Source: Phycisphaerales bacterium (GTDB lineage Bacteria; Planctomycetota; Phycisphaerae; UBA1845; Fen-1342). Taken from it: DNA of 64,000 bases. The notes below the pieces were generated by a model. It was not told where the DNA came from, made no database searches, and saw only the letters and a program-made list of their open reading frames with translations. The position numbers and the translations under genes were made by a program. Location of the stretch: NCBI GenBank assembly GCA_016710275.1, contig JADJXS010000001.1, forward strand, positions 1 to 64,000, read 5' to 3'. Positions 9,031 to 17,272 of the stretch are shown piece by piece (position 1 is the stretch's first letter; each line of letters begins with the position of its first letter).

Positions 9031-9271
9031 AGTAAGGTGTAAGGACTTCGCCGGACGCATGGCTCCAGAATGACGCAGAACGCCTCAGGTTTGCAAGCCC
9101 TTCCCGCTCCGAGTGACGCGGCCGGTCTTCGACTTGCCCACAGCGACTCCCCGCTGCGGGACTCTTGAATGGTCCCTTCGCGGGTCCCCTCTGTGGACAA
9201 GTCTGCATCGCACCGCGGCATCCGGCGGCGGCACGCACCGGCAGAACGACCATTCCGCGCATGGAGAAATT

Positions 9272-9299
9272 TTTGCCATCTGTAGTGAACTTATGATAC
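9272..9299 (+). promoter_or_regulatory. Repeated promoter-like motif upstream of the 9.47-kb gene
   Basis: The 20-base block at 9280-9299 (CTGTAGTGAACT then TATGATAC) recurs at 10291-10310 with two changes, upstream of ardA. TATGAT at 9292-9297 is a good -10. The -35 is weak, and the conserved CTGTAG half may be an activator or repressor site. Confidence 0.5.
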
Positions 9300-9427
9300 A
9301 CCCGCCCTGTCGCTAAGGGCGTCGCCGCGTGCATCCTGGCTACGAATGGATAAGACGCGACGAATCCGCGAGCAGCCGGTGTGCTTCGCGACCTACCGTC
9401 GCGGGTCAGCGAGCCCCACCGTACCAC

Positions 9428-9454
9428 ACCCGCGAAGCGAAGCAAACGCGGGGT
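9428..9454 (+). promoter_or_regulatory. Leader hairpin before the zinc-ribbon gene
   Basis: ACCCGCG (9428-9434) pairs with CGCGGGT-like bases at 9447-9454, followed by a short run of T. It lies between the promoter-like motif and the gene's start, the same layout as at three following genes. Confidence 0.4.
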
Positions 9455-9471
9455 TTCATAACAGGAACCAT

Positions 9472-9714
9472 ATGGACCTTGTATGCACACGCTGCGGCGA
9501 ACCGTGGGACATGGACCACGTGCTGCACGAAGCACCCCGCGACTTTCGTCGCAAGGGCGGGCTCATCATGCGGTGCCCGGTATGCCCGGCGAAACCGCCG
9601 GTACTGCCAGACAAGGAACAGGCCCGGCTTCGACGCATCGCCACCTTGGCCAAACTGTTCGGCGACGACGTGGACGGCCTGGCCGTGACGCTTGCCGACG
9701 GAGACCTGCTGTAA
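9472..9714 (+). CDS. Small zinc-ribbon-like protein
   Basis: 80 aa, starting MDLVCTRCGEPWDMDHVLHE. Cys pairs CTRC near the N-terminus and CPVCP in the middle suggest one zinc ribbon. The ATG at 9472 follows ACAGGAACCAT, a modest ribosome-binding site. It is the first gene of a plus-strand series (zinc ribbon, ArdA, an 11.1-kb small gene, methyltransferase, HTH) in which genes are preceded by a hairpin and a purine-rich ribosome-binding site. Similar small CTRCG proteins occur on mobile elements; the function is unknown. Confidence 0.65.
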   Translation: MDLVCTRCGEPWDMDHVLHEAPRDFRRKGGLIMRCPVCPAKPPVLPDKEQARLRRIATLAKLFGDDVDGLAVTLADGDLL

Positions 9715-9722
9715 CAACAACC

Positions 9723-9759
9723 AGCGGCCCGCCGGCGTGGACTCGGCGGGCCGCTATTT
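9723..9759 (+). terminator. Hairpin terminator after the zinc-ribbon gene
   Basis: A perfect 12-bp stem, AGCGGCCCGCCG (9723-9734) with CGGCGGGCCGCT (9744-9755), is followed by ATTTC. The stem is strong but the T tract is short. Confidence 0.6.
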
Positions 9760-10290
9760 CAAGTGGAGCAAATCGACACACGAAATGGATAAGCACCTCG
9801 TGTCACGCTTTGTCGCCACGCTCGCCATCAATACCGCAACACGCCGCCGGTGCCGGCCAAGTCAGCACGCGAGCCGGGCCGCCCCGCAGGACTTCGGCGA
9901 AGTCAGTCGGCTATCTGGCGTGGTATCTCAAGCGGATGCCGGACCACCGGCTGCACGCATGGCCGGATGCGAACCACGTGACGTAGTCGCTGTGCCAGCA
10001 TTCCTGATGGCTTGGCTTCGCAACGAACTGGTGAATGGCCGAAGTTGCCTATCAGTGTCCGCGGAGAGGAGTGGAGCCTGTGAAGCGAGCAGAGACCAAA
10101 CTGGGCGACCTGTTCCAGACGGCGGAGGACCACGCTGCAAGGATGCGTCGCATGCGTGTTGACAAGTAGTGACTTTGAGAGTTCGTGGCTTGGGCGTCCA
10201 GCGTCAGGCAGATACGCCACAGTGGTGGAATGGCACGCGGACGGCATCACACGTTGATAATGCCGGACGAATTAGAATGGCACTTGCAGT
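9760..10290. other. Gene-poor stretch with a possible 29-codon gene
   Basis: No clear protein gene. Short pieces in different frames look vaguely coding (VGYLAWYLKRMPDHRLHAW ending at 9986), which suggests a decayed gene. A GTG at 10080 preceded by GGAG opens a 29-codon frame to 10169 (MKRAETKLGDLF...) rich in charged residues; it could be a real micro-protein, but support is weak. Confidence 0.3.
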
Positions 10291-10310
10291 CTGTAGCAAA
10301 CTTATGATAC
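10291..10310 (+). promoter_or_regulatory. Repeated promoter-like motif upstream of ardA
   Basis: Second copy of the 9280-9299 block, with TATGAT (10303-10308) as the -10. The two copies match at 18 of 20 positions, while the flanks differ, so the block is probably under selection as a shared promoter or operator. Confidence 0.5.
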
Positions 10311-10338
10311 GGTCATTCTGTCGTTGAAATGAACACAC

Positions 10339-10365
10339 GACCGCCGGAAGTTCCGGCGGTCTTTT
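10339..10365 (+). promoter_or_regulatory. Leader hairpin with T run before ardA (attenuator-like)
   Basis: An 11-bp perfect stem, GACCGCCGGAA (10339-10349) with TTCCGGCGGTC (10351-10361), is followed by TTTT. It lies downstream of the promoter-like motif and upstream of ardA, so it could end or pause transcription in the leader. Confidence 0.5.
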
Positions 10366-10382
10366 ACTTCATACGGAGGGAT

Positions 10383-10952
10383 ATGGAATCTGAGAGCACC
10401 GCGGTCAAGACCGACACACAGGAGACGCCACGCATCTACGTGGCTTCATTAGCAGACTACAACGCCGGACGCCTGCACGGCCGATGGATTGAGGCCGACC
10501 AGTCCGCCGAGGACATCCGCGAGGAAATCCACGCCATGCTCGGTGAGTCGACCGAAGCGGTCACAGAAGATTGGGCGATTCACGACTACGAGCATTTCGG
10601 CGGGTTGCGACTCAACGAGTTCGAAGACATTGACCACGTCGCCGCCGTCGCTCGGGGCATTGTCGAGCACGGTGCCGTGTTTGCCGGTCTGGTCAGCCAC
10701 TTCGGTGGGACGCAAAGCGTTGATGAGGCCGAACGCCACATCGAGGAAGGCTACCGGGGAGCATTTGACCGCCTGGCTGATTACGCCCAGGAGATGATTG
10801 AGGACTGCTACAGCGACGCAATCAAGGCCCTTCCCGAGTTCATTCGTTACCGCATCGATTACGAAGGCATCGCCAACGACCTGGAAATGGGCGGCGACAT
10901 CTTCACGGTCGAATGTAACCATCAGATTCACGTCTTCGATGCCCACATTTGA
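10383..10952 (+). CDS. ardA: ArdA-type anti-restriction protein
   Basis: 189 aa. ArdA proteins are acidic DNA mimics that block type I restriction enzymes when a mobile element enters a new host. Visible family signs are PRIYVASLADYNAGRLHGRW near the N-terminus, a strongly acidic middle (WAIHDYEHFGG, EFEDIDHV) and the C-terminal YRIDYEGIANDLEMGG segment. The length matches ArdA. The ATG at 10383 follows ATACGGAGGGAT, a strong ribosome-binding site, and the repeated promoter-like motif lies 80 bases upstream. With the methyltransferase at 11.4 kb it forms an anti-restriction module next to mobilisation genes. Confidence 0.9.
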   Translation: MESESTAVKTDTQETPRIYVASLADYNAGRLHGRWIEADQSAEDIREEIHAMLGESTEAVTEDWAIHDYEHFGGLRLNEFEDIDHVAAVARGIVEHGAVFAGLVSHFGGTQSVDEAERHIEEGYRGAFDRLADYAQEMIEDCYSDAIKALPEFIRYRIDYEGIANDLEMGGDIFTVECNHQIHVFDAHI

Positions 10953-10973
10953 CGCAGCGTTCAAGCGAGCGTT

Positions 10974-10996
10974 CGCCGGACAGTCACTGTCCGGCG
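10974..10996 (+). promoter_or_regulatory. Intergenic hairpin between ardA and the next gene
   Basis: An 11-bp stem, CGCCGGACAGT (10974-10984) with ACTGTCCGGCG (10986-10996), is followed 10 bases later by ATACGGAGGAAT and an ATG at 11019. There is no T run, so it is more likely an mRNA processing or stability element than a terminator. Confidence 0.5.
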
Positions 10997-11109
10997 GGCG
11001 TCATTCATACGGAGGAATATGACAGAAAGAAAACAAACCAGGCCCACGAGGGGACGGGCACTCAGACAAGGCCGGCGGCCGCCAGCGGGAGCGGTTCCCG
11101 CTCGGCCGG

Positions 11110-11352
11110 ATGCTCATTACGCCGCCAGCCCAGGCCGAACTGGACGCACAAGACGTCTACGCCAGCCTGGAGCGGCACGCACGCGGAGATTGGGGCGAAT
11201 GCTGCCCGGCCGACTGGAAGGAAAACGAGGAAGCACTGACACGGTACCGGCGGCTTTTCTCCGTGTACCGTGACCGGAACGGCGTGAAGTTCTGGATTAT
11301 CACCGAGGCGGACCGCTCGGCGACGACCGTGCTCCTGCCACAGGATTACTGA
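11110..11352 (+). CDS. Small conserved mobile-element protein, N-terminus frame-disrupted
   Basis: 80 aa from the ATG at 11110: RHARGDWGECCPADWKENE, then LLPQDY at the end with ITEADRSATT before it. From memory this is a small family common on plasmids and integrative elements, function unknown. Homologous-looking residues (GRQRERFPLGR) continue upstream in the same frame but meet a stop, while the well-placed ATG with GGAGGAAT at 11019 is in another frame. A single-base indel between 11020 and 11075 would join them, so the N-terminus is probably disrupted, or translation starts at 11110 without a clear site. Confidence 0.6.
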   Translation: MLITPPAQAELDAQDVYASLERHARGDWGECCPADWKENEEALTRYRRLFSVYRDRNGVKFWIITEADRSATTVLLPQDY

Positions 11353-11362
11353 AGAACACAAC

Positions 11363-11390
11363 GCCCGCCGGAAGGACCGGCGGGCTTTAT
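11363..11390 (+). promoter_or_regulatory. Hairpin with T run before the methyltransferase gene
   Basis: GCCCGCCGG (11363-11371) pairs with CCGGCGGGC (11377-11385), followed by TTTAT and then CCGGAGGAAT before the ATG at 11404. It repeats the hairpin plus ribosome-site layout of the neighbouring genes. Confidence 0.5.
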
Positions 11391-11403
11391 CAACCGGAGG
11401 AAT

Positions 11404-12105
11404 ATGAATGTATCGATAGCAAACGTCTTGACCAGCACGAACAGCGACTCGCCGCTGGTATCCATCGTATCGTTTCCAGACCGCTGCCCCGCGTGGGGCG
11501 ACGGCAGCTACCGCGGCAATTGCGACGGGCGGCTGCTTCTGCAGCTCGTTCAGCACTACCAGCCGCGCAGCGTGGCCGACCCGATGCTCGGCTCGGGCAC
11601 GACCCGCGACGTCATCCGGGACTTGAATCGCACTTCGGCGAATCCCATCCAGTACTGGGGCTCAGACCTGCGGCTGGGCTTCAACCTGCTGATGCAGGAC
11701 CTGCCCGGCGTGTTTGACCTGGTCTGGATTCATCCGCCGTACTGGGACATCATCCGCTACAGCAAGGACCCGTCGGACCTCAGCACCTTCGAGATTTACG
11801 AGGAGTTCCGGGCAGCCCTGCGGGCCTGCCTGGGGCGATGCTTCGCAGCTCTCACCCCTGGAGGCCGACTGGCCATCCTTGTGGGGGACATTCGCCGCAA
11901 CGGCACATACACGCCACTGATTCGCGATGTGCTCAACCTTGAAGGCGAGCTTGGGCAGTTACGGAGCATCATCATCAAGGCTCAGCACAAGTGCCGGTCT
12001 GACGCGAAGACATACGCCCGGATAGAAGACGCCCGCATCATGCACGAGTACTGCATCATCTTCAAGAAAGTGAGGGAGGCCGAGCACGCTCGGGGTGGGC
12101 GATGA
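11404..12105 (+). CDS. Small SAM-dependent DNA methyltransferase
   Basis: 233 aa. It has the SAM-binding motif ADPMLGSGTTRDV near residue 60 and a catalytic HPPYWD motif near residue 110, the arrangement of N6-adenine or N4-cytosine DNA methyltransferases. It is short, with little room for a target recognition domain. Start at the ATG at 11404 with CGGAGGAAT 5 bases upstream. The stop overlaps the next gene (ATGA at 12102). No restriction enzyme is nearby, so it is probably an orphan that protects the element from host restriction, alongside ArdA (inference). Confidence 0.75.
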   Translation: MNVSIANVLTSTNSDSPLVSIVSFPDRCPAWGDGSYRGNCDGRLLLQLVQHYQPRSVADPMLGSGTTRDVIRDLNRTSANPIQYWGSDLRLGFNLLMQDLPGVFDLVWIHPPYWDIIRYSKDPSDLSTFEIYEEFRAALRACLGRCFAALTPGGRLAILVGDIRRNGTYTPLIRDVLNLEGELGQLRSIIIKAQHKCRSDAKTYARIEDARIMHEYCIIFKKVREAEHARGGR

Positions 12106-12461
12106 ATCGGTTTGGACGGGGCAACGGCAGAAGCCCGCACCAACCGCCGCAGGCTGTCGCATCGAATCCGCTCGATACGTGCTTCTTCGAGCCGCATCAG
12201 CCGACGAACACAACCAGCCAGCCGGGCGAAGGACCGTTCACCCGCTGGCTGTCGCTGGAGCAGATTCGCAAGATGCAGCGGATGCGAAGAGAGACCGTCA
12301 TCGCGGCGATGGAATCCGGCGAGCTGCCGTATGAACGACGCGGACGCATTCGCTACGCACGCCTGTCGGACGTGCTGTTGTGGGAGGAGCGGCGACTTGC
12401 CGGTGAAGCACCACCAAGCACGCACCGCATCGACCCGGACCTAGCAGACCTGGCCGGCTGA
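12102..12461 (+). CDS. HTH protein of the excisionase-like type (paralogue of 24.5-kb gene)
   Basis: 119 aa. The C-terminal 75 residues contain FTRWLSLEQIRKMQRMRRET, MESGELPYERRGRIRYARLS and DVLLWEERRLAG, a helix-turn-helix with a short wing as in excisionase/MerR-like DNA-binding domains. The same segment, with about 75 percent identity, occurs in the 24457-24846 gene of the neighbouring element, while the N-termini differ. It starts inside the methyltransferase stop (ATGA), so it is translationally coupled. A role in excision or transcription control is likely. Confidence 0.7.
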   Translation: MNRFGRGNGRSPHQPPQAVASNPLDTCFFEPHQPTNTTSQPGEGPFTRWLSLEQIRKMQRMRRETVIAAMESGELPYERRGRIRYARLSDVLLWEERRLAGEAPPSTHRIDPDLADLAG

Positions 12462-12493
12462 CGCCGGCCATGCTTCAGGCCCGTGCGGACGAG

Positions 12494-12641
12494 GAGCCCT
12501 CCGGCTCGGGGCCGACCCCGGCAGCAAGGGCCGCAGCGTCCGCCTTTCCCGTCACCTTCGGGTCCCAAGGGCCTGCCGGCCTCGCGGGGCGAGGACCCGA
12601 AGGTGACGGACGGCGTACGGCAGCAAACCGAGGCCCGAAGG
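12494..12641. other. Structured intergenic sequence related to 31.87 kb
   Basis: A GC-rich non-coding block with a long hairpin: CGTCACCTTCGGGTCC (about 12551) pairs with GGACCCGAAGGTGACG (about 12592). Part of it (GAGGA, CCCTC, CTCGGG, then CCGGCAG-AAG) reappears in the same order near 31866. It could be an RNA motif, a transfer origin or a double terminator for converging genes. Confidence 0.4.
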
Positions 12642-13004
12642 CTATTTGAAATCGATCGTGATTCCAGTTACGAACGGCACTCCAGCCGGCACACCGTGCC
12701 TTTCATCTTCCACACAACACTCCTGAACCAGATGGTCCATTAGTGATTGGGAAGCCAGCTTCAAATTGAGGCCCTTAATAGTCACGGTGGCGGAGCCGAA
12801 GCGGAGAACCAGACCCGCGACGGGGTCATACGCCAGCGATTGCAAGAGGAAATACCCAAAAGCTGCGTGTTTACCGCCACTTTCTCGGAAGAACACATAC
12901 TTGGCCGGCTTACTGCCAAGCCGAAAGCACGGCCCAGCGTTTACGGGGTCAAGCGAACCCTTGGAAATATCGCTGGAGTACTTGGCCAGAAAGTCAACGC
13001 TCAT
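12642..13004 (-). CDS. Hypothetical protein downstream of the relaxase
   Basis: 120 aa, not recognised. Begins MSVDFLAKYSSDISKGSLD; a globular protein with no signal or membrane segment. Its start overlaps the relaxase stop by 11 bases (ATGAGCGTTGA), so it belongs to the relaxase operon and is translationally coupled. It could be an accessory mobilisation protein (inference). Confidence 0.6.
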   Translation of the reverse strand: MSVDFLAKYSSDISKGSLDPVNAGPCFRLGSKPAKYVFFRESGGKHAAFGYFLLQSLAYDPVAGLVLRFGSATVTIKGLNLKLASQSLMDHLVQECCVEDERHGVPAGVPFVTGITIDFK

Positions 13005-15615
13005 AGTCCATGCCTCGACTGCGTCCCCGTTTCCGGTTCTGCTGATTTGCCATGCCCTCGTTCATATCGTACTCAGACTCCGCGGCACGTTGACGCTGTC
13101 GTGCCGATTCAAAAAGGTTCTCGCGGTCGGATGTGTAATACGTGGTTCGCGTGCTGCCGTCGGCGTCACGCTCACGGAATGCCGCTGTGGCACCCGCAGT
13201 GTCGCCAACATCGCAATAACCGTAGTCCATGTGGCCGTAGTCTTTGGGAAGAATCCAGCCGTTTTCCAGCAGGATATTGCCGCCCAGCGTGAACCGCTTG
13301 ATTCGGTGCTCGGTGCCGTGCCGGACACGGTATCGGCGGTCTGGCGGCTTTAGTCCTATCATTCGAGCGAACTCGGCATTCTTCGCCAATGCCCGCTTGC
13401 TCATGATGGGTTCCGGCCCGAAGCTTTGATTCATCGTGCGTCCGCCCATCGTTATGCGAATCATATCGCCCTTGGCCAACTCAATCTCGGAACGATTAAA
13501 GACGGCGAAGGTCTTTGGATGGCGGAGCGGTAGAGCCTCTATCATCGGAACCGCGGACTGAATCAAGCCCTTTCGCGGAGTGAGATTGCGAACCAAAACA
13601 TTCCCAAACGGGTCACGGCCCATCACCTTGTATCGCTGCGATACGCGAAACCCCTTGATGGACCGGAAGAACACAACAATCTGTCCACGCTTGTACGTAG
13701 CCGGGTTCATGCGGTCCGTTTCATTGAGATGAGCCGGTGTCAGCTTCTCAAGCTTTCGGGAACGCCCCAGCTTCTTGAGCCGACGCAACGCCGAGCGGAT
13801 GGCGTCGGTCATTCTCTCGGCAGTGCCTTCATCATTGACGGTCACGCGTGACCGGCCTCCGGCCTTCGCTTGGCCTGCGAATGCGTCCGCTACCGCGTAC
13901 GGCAATTTCTCCAACGGGGTTTCCTTCACTGCTTCCACGGCATCAAGGCTCTTGAGGCCACTCGCAGGCCTTCCACGCTCGAAAGCGTTGGCGGCTTCGC
14001 GATGTTTAGCCTTGGCATTCATCTTGGCTTCGAACGCCGGCGTGCGTAATCCTGCCCGCGAGCCGAGCAACGGAAGCGCACTGTGGCGATTGACCGGTCC
14101 CGGAGAAGGTGCGAGCACAACGCGAGCCCCGCCCAATTCGGCCAGTCGGAATAGCTGAGCCATCTGGGGCGTACCGAGATGCTGGGCATGCTCAACCCAC
14201 CACACTGGATTCGTCGCAGGCCCGCGGGCGGCCTCCTCATGCGGCATGTTGAGTGCCTTCGCGTCAAAGCGAGTCACTTCAAACCCACGGGTCTCCAACT
14301 GCCTGATAACTTCCAAGCCGGTCTCGGCTCGAAGTCGAGCGATGACCACCTGGTCGCGGCTGCGGAGAAGGTGGACCAAGGCCTTCTCTTCGGCGGGTGT
14401 CGCTCCCTTCGGCATGGTGACATAGTCATCGAGAAATGACCGCACCGTGCCACGTGTCTCGCGGGCGAAGGTGAGCATCTGCTTTTCGTCGCGAAGTTTC
14501 GCATCGTCGCCAAGATGTCGCTCGCCTCGAATCTCCCGCTCAGCCATCCCGAGCTTCGGTAGCTCTGCCCGCAACTCGTCCAGCGTCACATACCCCACCC
14601 CGTACCGCAACGCGGCTTCAAGAAATATCTTTTCAGGCACTAGGCCAGACCGACCCATGCATTCCCCGCGGGCGTACTCCAGGACTTTCCGGGCATCTGG
14701 GCCTAGAGGCTCCCGCTGACCGAGATGCCGAGCGTCACGCAGGGCAGCAAGGTCATCCGGGTTCAAGCGGGCCGCCCACGCAGAACGAACGGCGTCCCAC
14801 GGCTTCGTGTCGCTCTTTCTACCGCGGGTGCGAGCACCCAATTGTCCTAGGGCCTTGGGGTCCGTGATTCCAAGCCGGTCAGCCACCTCGCGGATTTCCG
14901 TCGTGCGATACGAGAATCGCTCAATCATGTCGCGGGGCACGCCATCCAGCTCCCAGAACCGGCCGGCCCGGACGATGCCGTAGCCGAGTGCTCGCATCTT
15001 GCCCGCCAGCACGGCGTGAAAGTACGCCTCGTAGAACGGAGCGTTCGAGTGAATGTAACCAAGCTGAGCGGCTTTGAAGCGGCCTTCCACTCCGTCATGC
15101 GTGACGTTGAAAACGAAACTGTGACTGTGCAGGTGAGGGTCCGGAACTCCGGCCACCGGCCGCGTCGTGTCATGGACGAACGTCGCCCAAATCAGATTCC
15201 CGGTCACGCGGTCGCTGGAGCGGCCGGCAATCCGGACGCGGGTCCGTGCGTCAGATTCAATGAGGACCATCGTCGCTTCAACCGCCTCCCGAAAGGCTGG
15301 GGCGACACGGTCGTCCCCCCCAAAAGCGTGAACGAGCGAGACCGACTTCGGGCAGTCCAGATTAATGTCATAACCGACACGGCGGCCGGCTTTGGTGCGA
15401 ACGGTCAGCGGTGTGCCATCGGGTTTGAGGTTGTCGCAAAGCTGGTAGAATGTGGCCTGAGAAACCGGGCCGCTCAGACCAAGCAGCTCCGCCGTTTTGC
15501 CCTTCCAGATTCCAGCGGCAAGACTGTCGGCGAGGTAGTAGTCACCCCGGGCGAGACCGTCCCGGTAGTAGCTCTTGGCCCCAGCGGCACTCGACTTGGC
15601 CGTGATTCTGAGCAC
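12994..15615 (-). CDS. MobF (TrwC-type) conjugative relaxase with degenerate helicase half
   Basis: 873 aa from the GTG at 15615. The N-terminal relaxase domain has the tyrosine pairs (SYYRDG, GDYYL) and the three-histidine metal site DPHLHSHSF near residue 160, so nicking and covalent attachment at oriT look intact. The following helicase-like half aligns in order with TraI/TrwC helicases, but the Walker A region (LLRSRDQVVIARLRAETG) lacks GKT and the Walker B region reads WWVEHAQHLG instead of an acidic box, so ATP-driven unwinding is probably lost. The C-terminus (from about 700) is unique and basic. A start at GTG 15669 is possible, but the promoter at 15622-15650 would place transcription start right at 15615. 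Divergent from the coupling protein gene. Confidence 0.85.
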   Translation of the reverse strand: MLRITAKSSAAGAKSYYRDGLARGDYYLADSLAAGIWKGKTAELLGLSGPVSQATFYQLCDNLKPDGTPLTVRTKAGRRVGYDINLDCPKSVSLVHAFGGDDRVAPAFREAVEATMVLIESDARTRVRIAGRSSDRVTGNLIWATFVHDTTRPVAGVPDPHLHSHSFVFNVTHDGVEGRFKAAQLGYIHSNAPFYEAYFHAVLAGKMRALGYGIVRAGRFWELDGVPRDMIERFSYRTTEIREVADRLGITDPKALGQLGARTRGRKSDTKPWDAVRSAWAARLNPDDLAALRDARHLGQREPLGPDARKVLEYARGECMGRSGLVPEKIFLEAALRYGVGYVTLDELRAELPKLGMAEREIRGERHLGDDAKLRDEKQMLTFARETRGTVRSFLDDYVTMPKGATPAEEKALVHLLRSRDQVVIARLRAETGLEVIRQLETRGFEVTRFDAKALNMPHEEAARGPATNPVWWVEHAQHLGTPQMAQLFRLAELGGARVVLAPSPGPVNRHSALPLLGSRAGLRTPAFEAKMNAKAKHREAANAFERGRPASGLKSLDAVEAVKETPLEKLPYAVADAFAGQAKAGGRSRVTVNDEGTAERMTDAIRSALRRLKKLGRSRKLEKLTPAHLNETDRMNPATYKRGQIVVFFRSIKGFRVSQRYKVMGRDPFGNVLVRNLTPRKGLIQSAVPMIEALPLRHPKTFAVFNRSEIELAKGDMIRITMGGRTMNQSFGPEPIMSKRALAKNAEFARMIGLKPPDRRYRVRHGTEHRIKRFTLGGNILLENGWILPKDYGHMDYGYCDVGDTAGATAAFRERDADGSTRTTYYTSDRENLFESARQRQRAAESEYDMNEGMANQQNRKRGRSRGMDYER

Positions 15616-15621
15616 GGGTAT

Positions 15622-15650
15622 AGTATAACGGCGGTTGGCGGCTGATTCAA
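15622..15650 (-). promoter_or_regulatory. Promoter of the relaxase operon, probably giving a leaderless mRNA
   Basis: On the minus strand TTGAAT (15645-15650) and TATACT (15622-15627) are 17 bases apart. Transcription would start near 15615, at the GTG itself. It also supports the shorter relaxase, whose N-terminus LRITAKS fits the family. Confidence 0.7.
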
Positions 15651-15712
15651 GTTTTGCGTCAGACGTCACCCCTAAGCCCGCGGTCGCGGTCTTAGGTTAG
15701 GAGGAAGATCGG

Positions 15713-17272
15713 GTGTCGGTGATCCCCCAGCAAGAAGCGAAGCCCGCGAAGTCCGGCGACCCATTGGATGAGCCCGTGACCTTCTTCCGTGACGCCGACC
15801 GGAAGGTCGAGCACCCTTGGAGCATCCGCGATGCGTGCGAGGGCACGCAAATTTTTGGGGCGACGGGCAGCGGCAAGACGACCGGCAGTGGCAGGCATCT
15901 GGCTACCCGAATGCTGGCCAAGGGCTTCGGAGGGCTAGTGCTCTGCGCCAAGTCGGACGAAGCCGGCAACTGGCATGAGTATGCCGCGGAGGTCGGGCGC
16001 GGCGACGACATCGTCCCCCTCCGACCTGAACCTGGCCAGCGCTTTGACGTCATGGACTACGAGTTCCAAGCCGGCAAGGGTGCCAAGCTGACCCAGAATC
16101 TGGTCGCCCTTTTCTCGACTGCCATCGCGGCCACCGGCGGTGACGATCGCGGCAGCTCAACGGACCCATACTGGGCAGATGCCCTCCGACAGCTTGTCAC
16201 GAATGCAATCGATCTAGCCGGGCTGGCTCGCGAGCGCGTCCGGCTGGCCGAGGTCAACCGTATCATCGTCACTGCACCGCAGACGAGGGAGGTCCGCAGC
16301 TTTCTGAAGTCGGACGCCTTCGCGGCCGAATGCCTGCGGCGCGCCAACGAGCGATCCCTCAGGGACGAACTGCCCAAGGACCGGCGGGTCGATCTTGAAC
16401 AAACGATCGAGTATTGGTTGAACGACTTCGCCGCACTGGCGCCGCGGACCCGCAGCATCATCGTCAGTTCGTTCACGTCGCGCGTTACCGGCCTGCTTCG
16501 TGGGCCGCTCAAGGATTTGTTTTGCCCCGACGACAACGCGGCTTCGGGCGCTAAGCCGTTCTCGGTCACACCGGAGGACACCCGTCGCGGCAAGGTGATC
16601 GTCCTCGACCTGCCCATCAAGGACTACGGCGAGGTCGGTCGCTTCGCACAGATCCTCTTCAAGACGATCTGGCAGCGGGCCATCGAACGTCTGCCCGTGA
16701 ATGACGCTGACCCGCCGGTCTTCCTCTGGGCCGACGAGTCGCAGTACTTCGTGACCAACCACGACGTGCTCTACCAGCAGACGGCCCGCAGCAAGAAGGC
16801 CGCGACGGTTTACCTGACGCAGAGCCTGTCGAGCTACTTCGCCATGCTCGCCACCCGAGATCCCCACTCCGCGACGCACAGCCTGCTCGGCAATCTTCAA
16901 ACGAAGATTTTTCACGCCAACGGCGATCCGACCACGAACGACTGGGCCGAGCGCCTTTTTGGCAGCGAGAGAGATCATCGCGCTGGCAGAAGTATCAGCC
17001 ACTCGACGGGCCGAGATGAAATTCAGCTTGGACGCAGCGTCCAGGAGACGCGCGAGCCGATCATGCCGGCCAGGCAGTTCACGACGCTCCGTAAAGGCGG
17101 ACCCGGGCCGCCGAATCACTCGCGGGTCGGCGCTATCGTCTTTCAGGGGGGCCGTGGATGGGCGGCGGACGCCAAGGACGATCCTTGTCAGTCCGCGGAT
17201 GTGCGGAAAATTGGCACGCACGTTCTTCGCACGTGGTTTGACCAGACGCCACAGAAACCGACGGCGAAATGA
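15713..17272 (+). CDS. VirD4/TraG-type coupling ATPase
   Basis: 519 aa. Walker A IFGATGSGKTTGSG near residue 45 and Walker B VFLWADESQYF near residue 340 identify a type IV coupling protein that would link the relaxosome to a secretion channel. It lacks the usual N-terminal transmembrane pair, so it may be a soluble form, or the next gene's membrane protein may supply the anchor. GTG start at 15713, preceded by TTAGGAGGAAGATC. Divergently transcribed from the relaxase, as is common in mobilisable elements. No VirB4 or channel gene is visible, so transfer would depend on a helper. Confidence 0.8.
   Translation: MSVIPQQEAKPAKSGDPLDEPVTFFRDADRKVEHPWSIRDACEGTQIFGATGSGKTTGSGRHLATRMLAKGFGGLVLCAKSDEAGNWHEYAAEVGRGDDIVPLRPEPGQRFDVMDYEFQAGKGAKLTQNLVALFSTAIAATGGDDRGSSTDPYWADALRQLVTNAIDLAGLARERVRLAEVNRIIVTAPQTREVRSFLKSDAFAAECLRRANERSLRDELPKDRRVDLEQTIEYWLNDFAALAPRTRSIIVSSFTSRVTGLLRGPLKDLFCPDDNAASGAKPFSVTPEDTRRGKVIVLDLPIKDYGEVGRFAQILFKTIWQRAIERLPVNDADPPVFLWADESQYFVTNHDVLYQQTARSKKAATVYLTQSLSSYFAMLATRDPHSATHSLLGNLQTKIFHANGDPTTNDWAERLFGSERDHRAGRSISHSTGRDEIQLGRSVQETREPIMPARQFTTLRKGGPGPPNHSRVGAIVFQGGRGWAADAKDDPCQSADVRKIGTHVLRTWFDQTPQKPTAK

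Noticed and set aside
9692..10162. 156-codon plus-strand frame
   Set aside because: Begins inside the previous gene and runs through its terminator hairpin; plausible coding bits lie in other frames.
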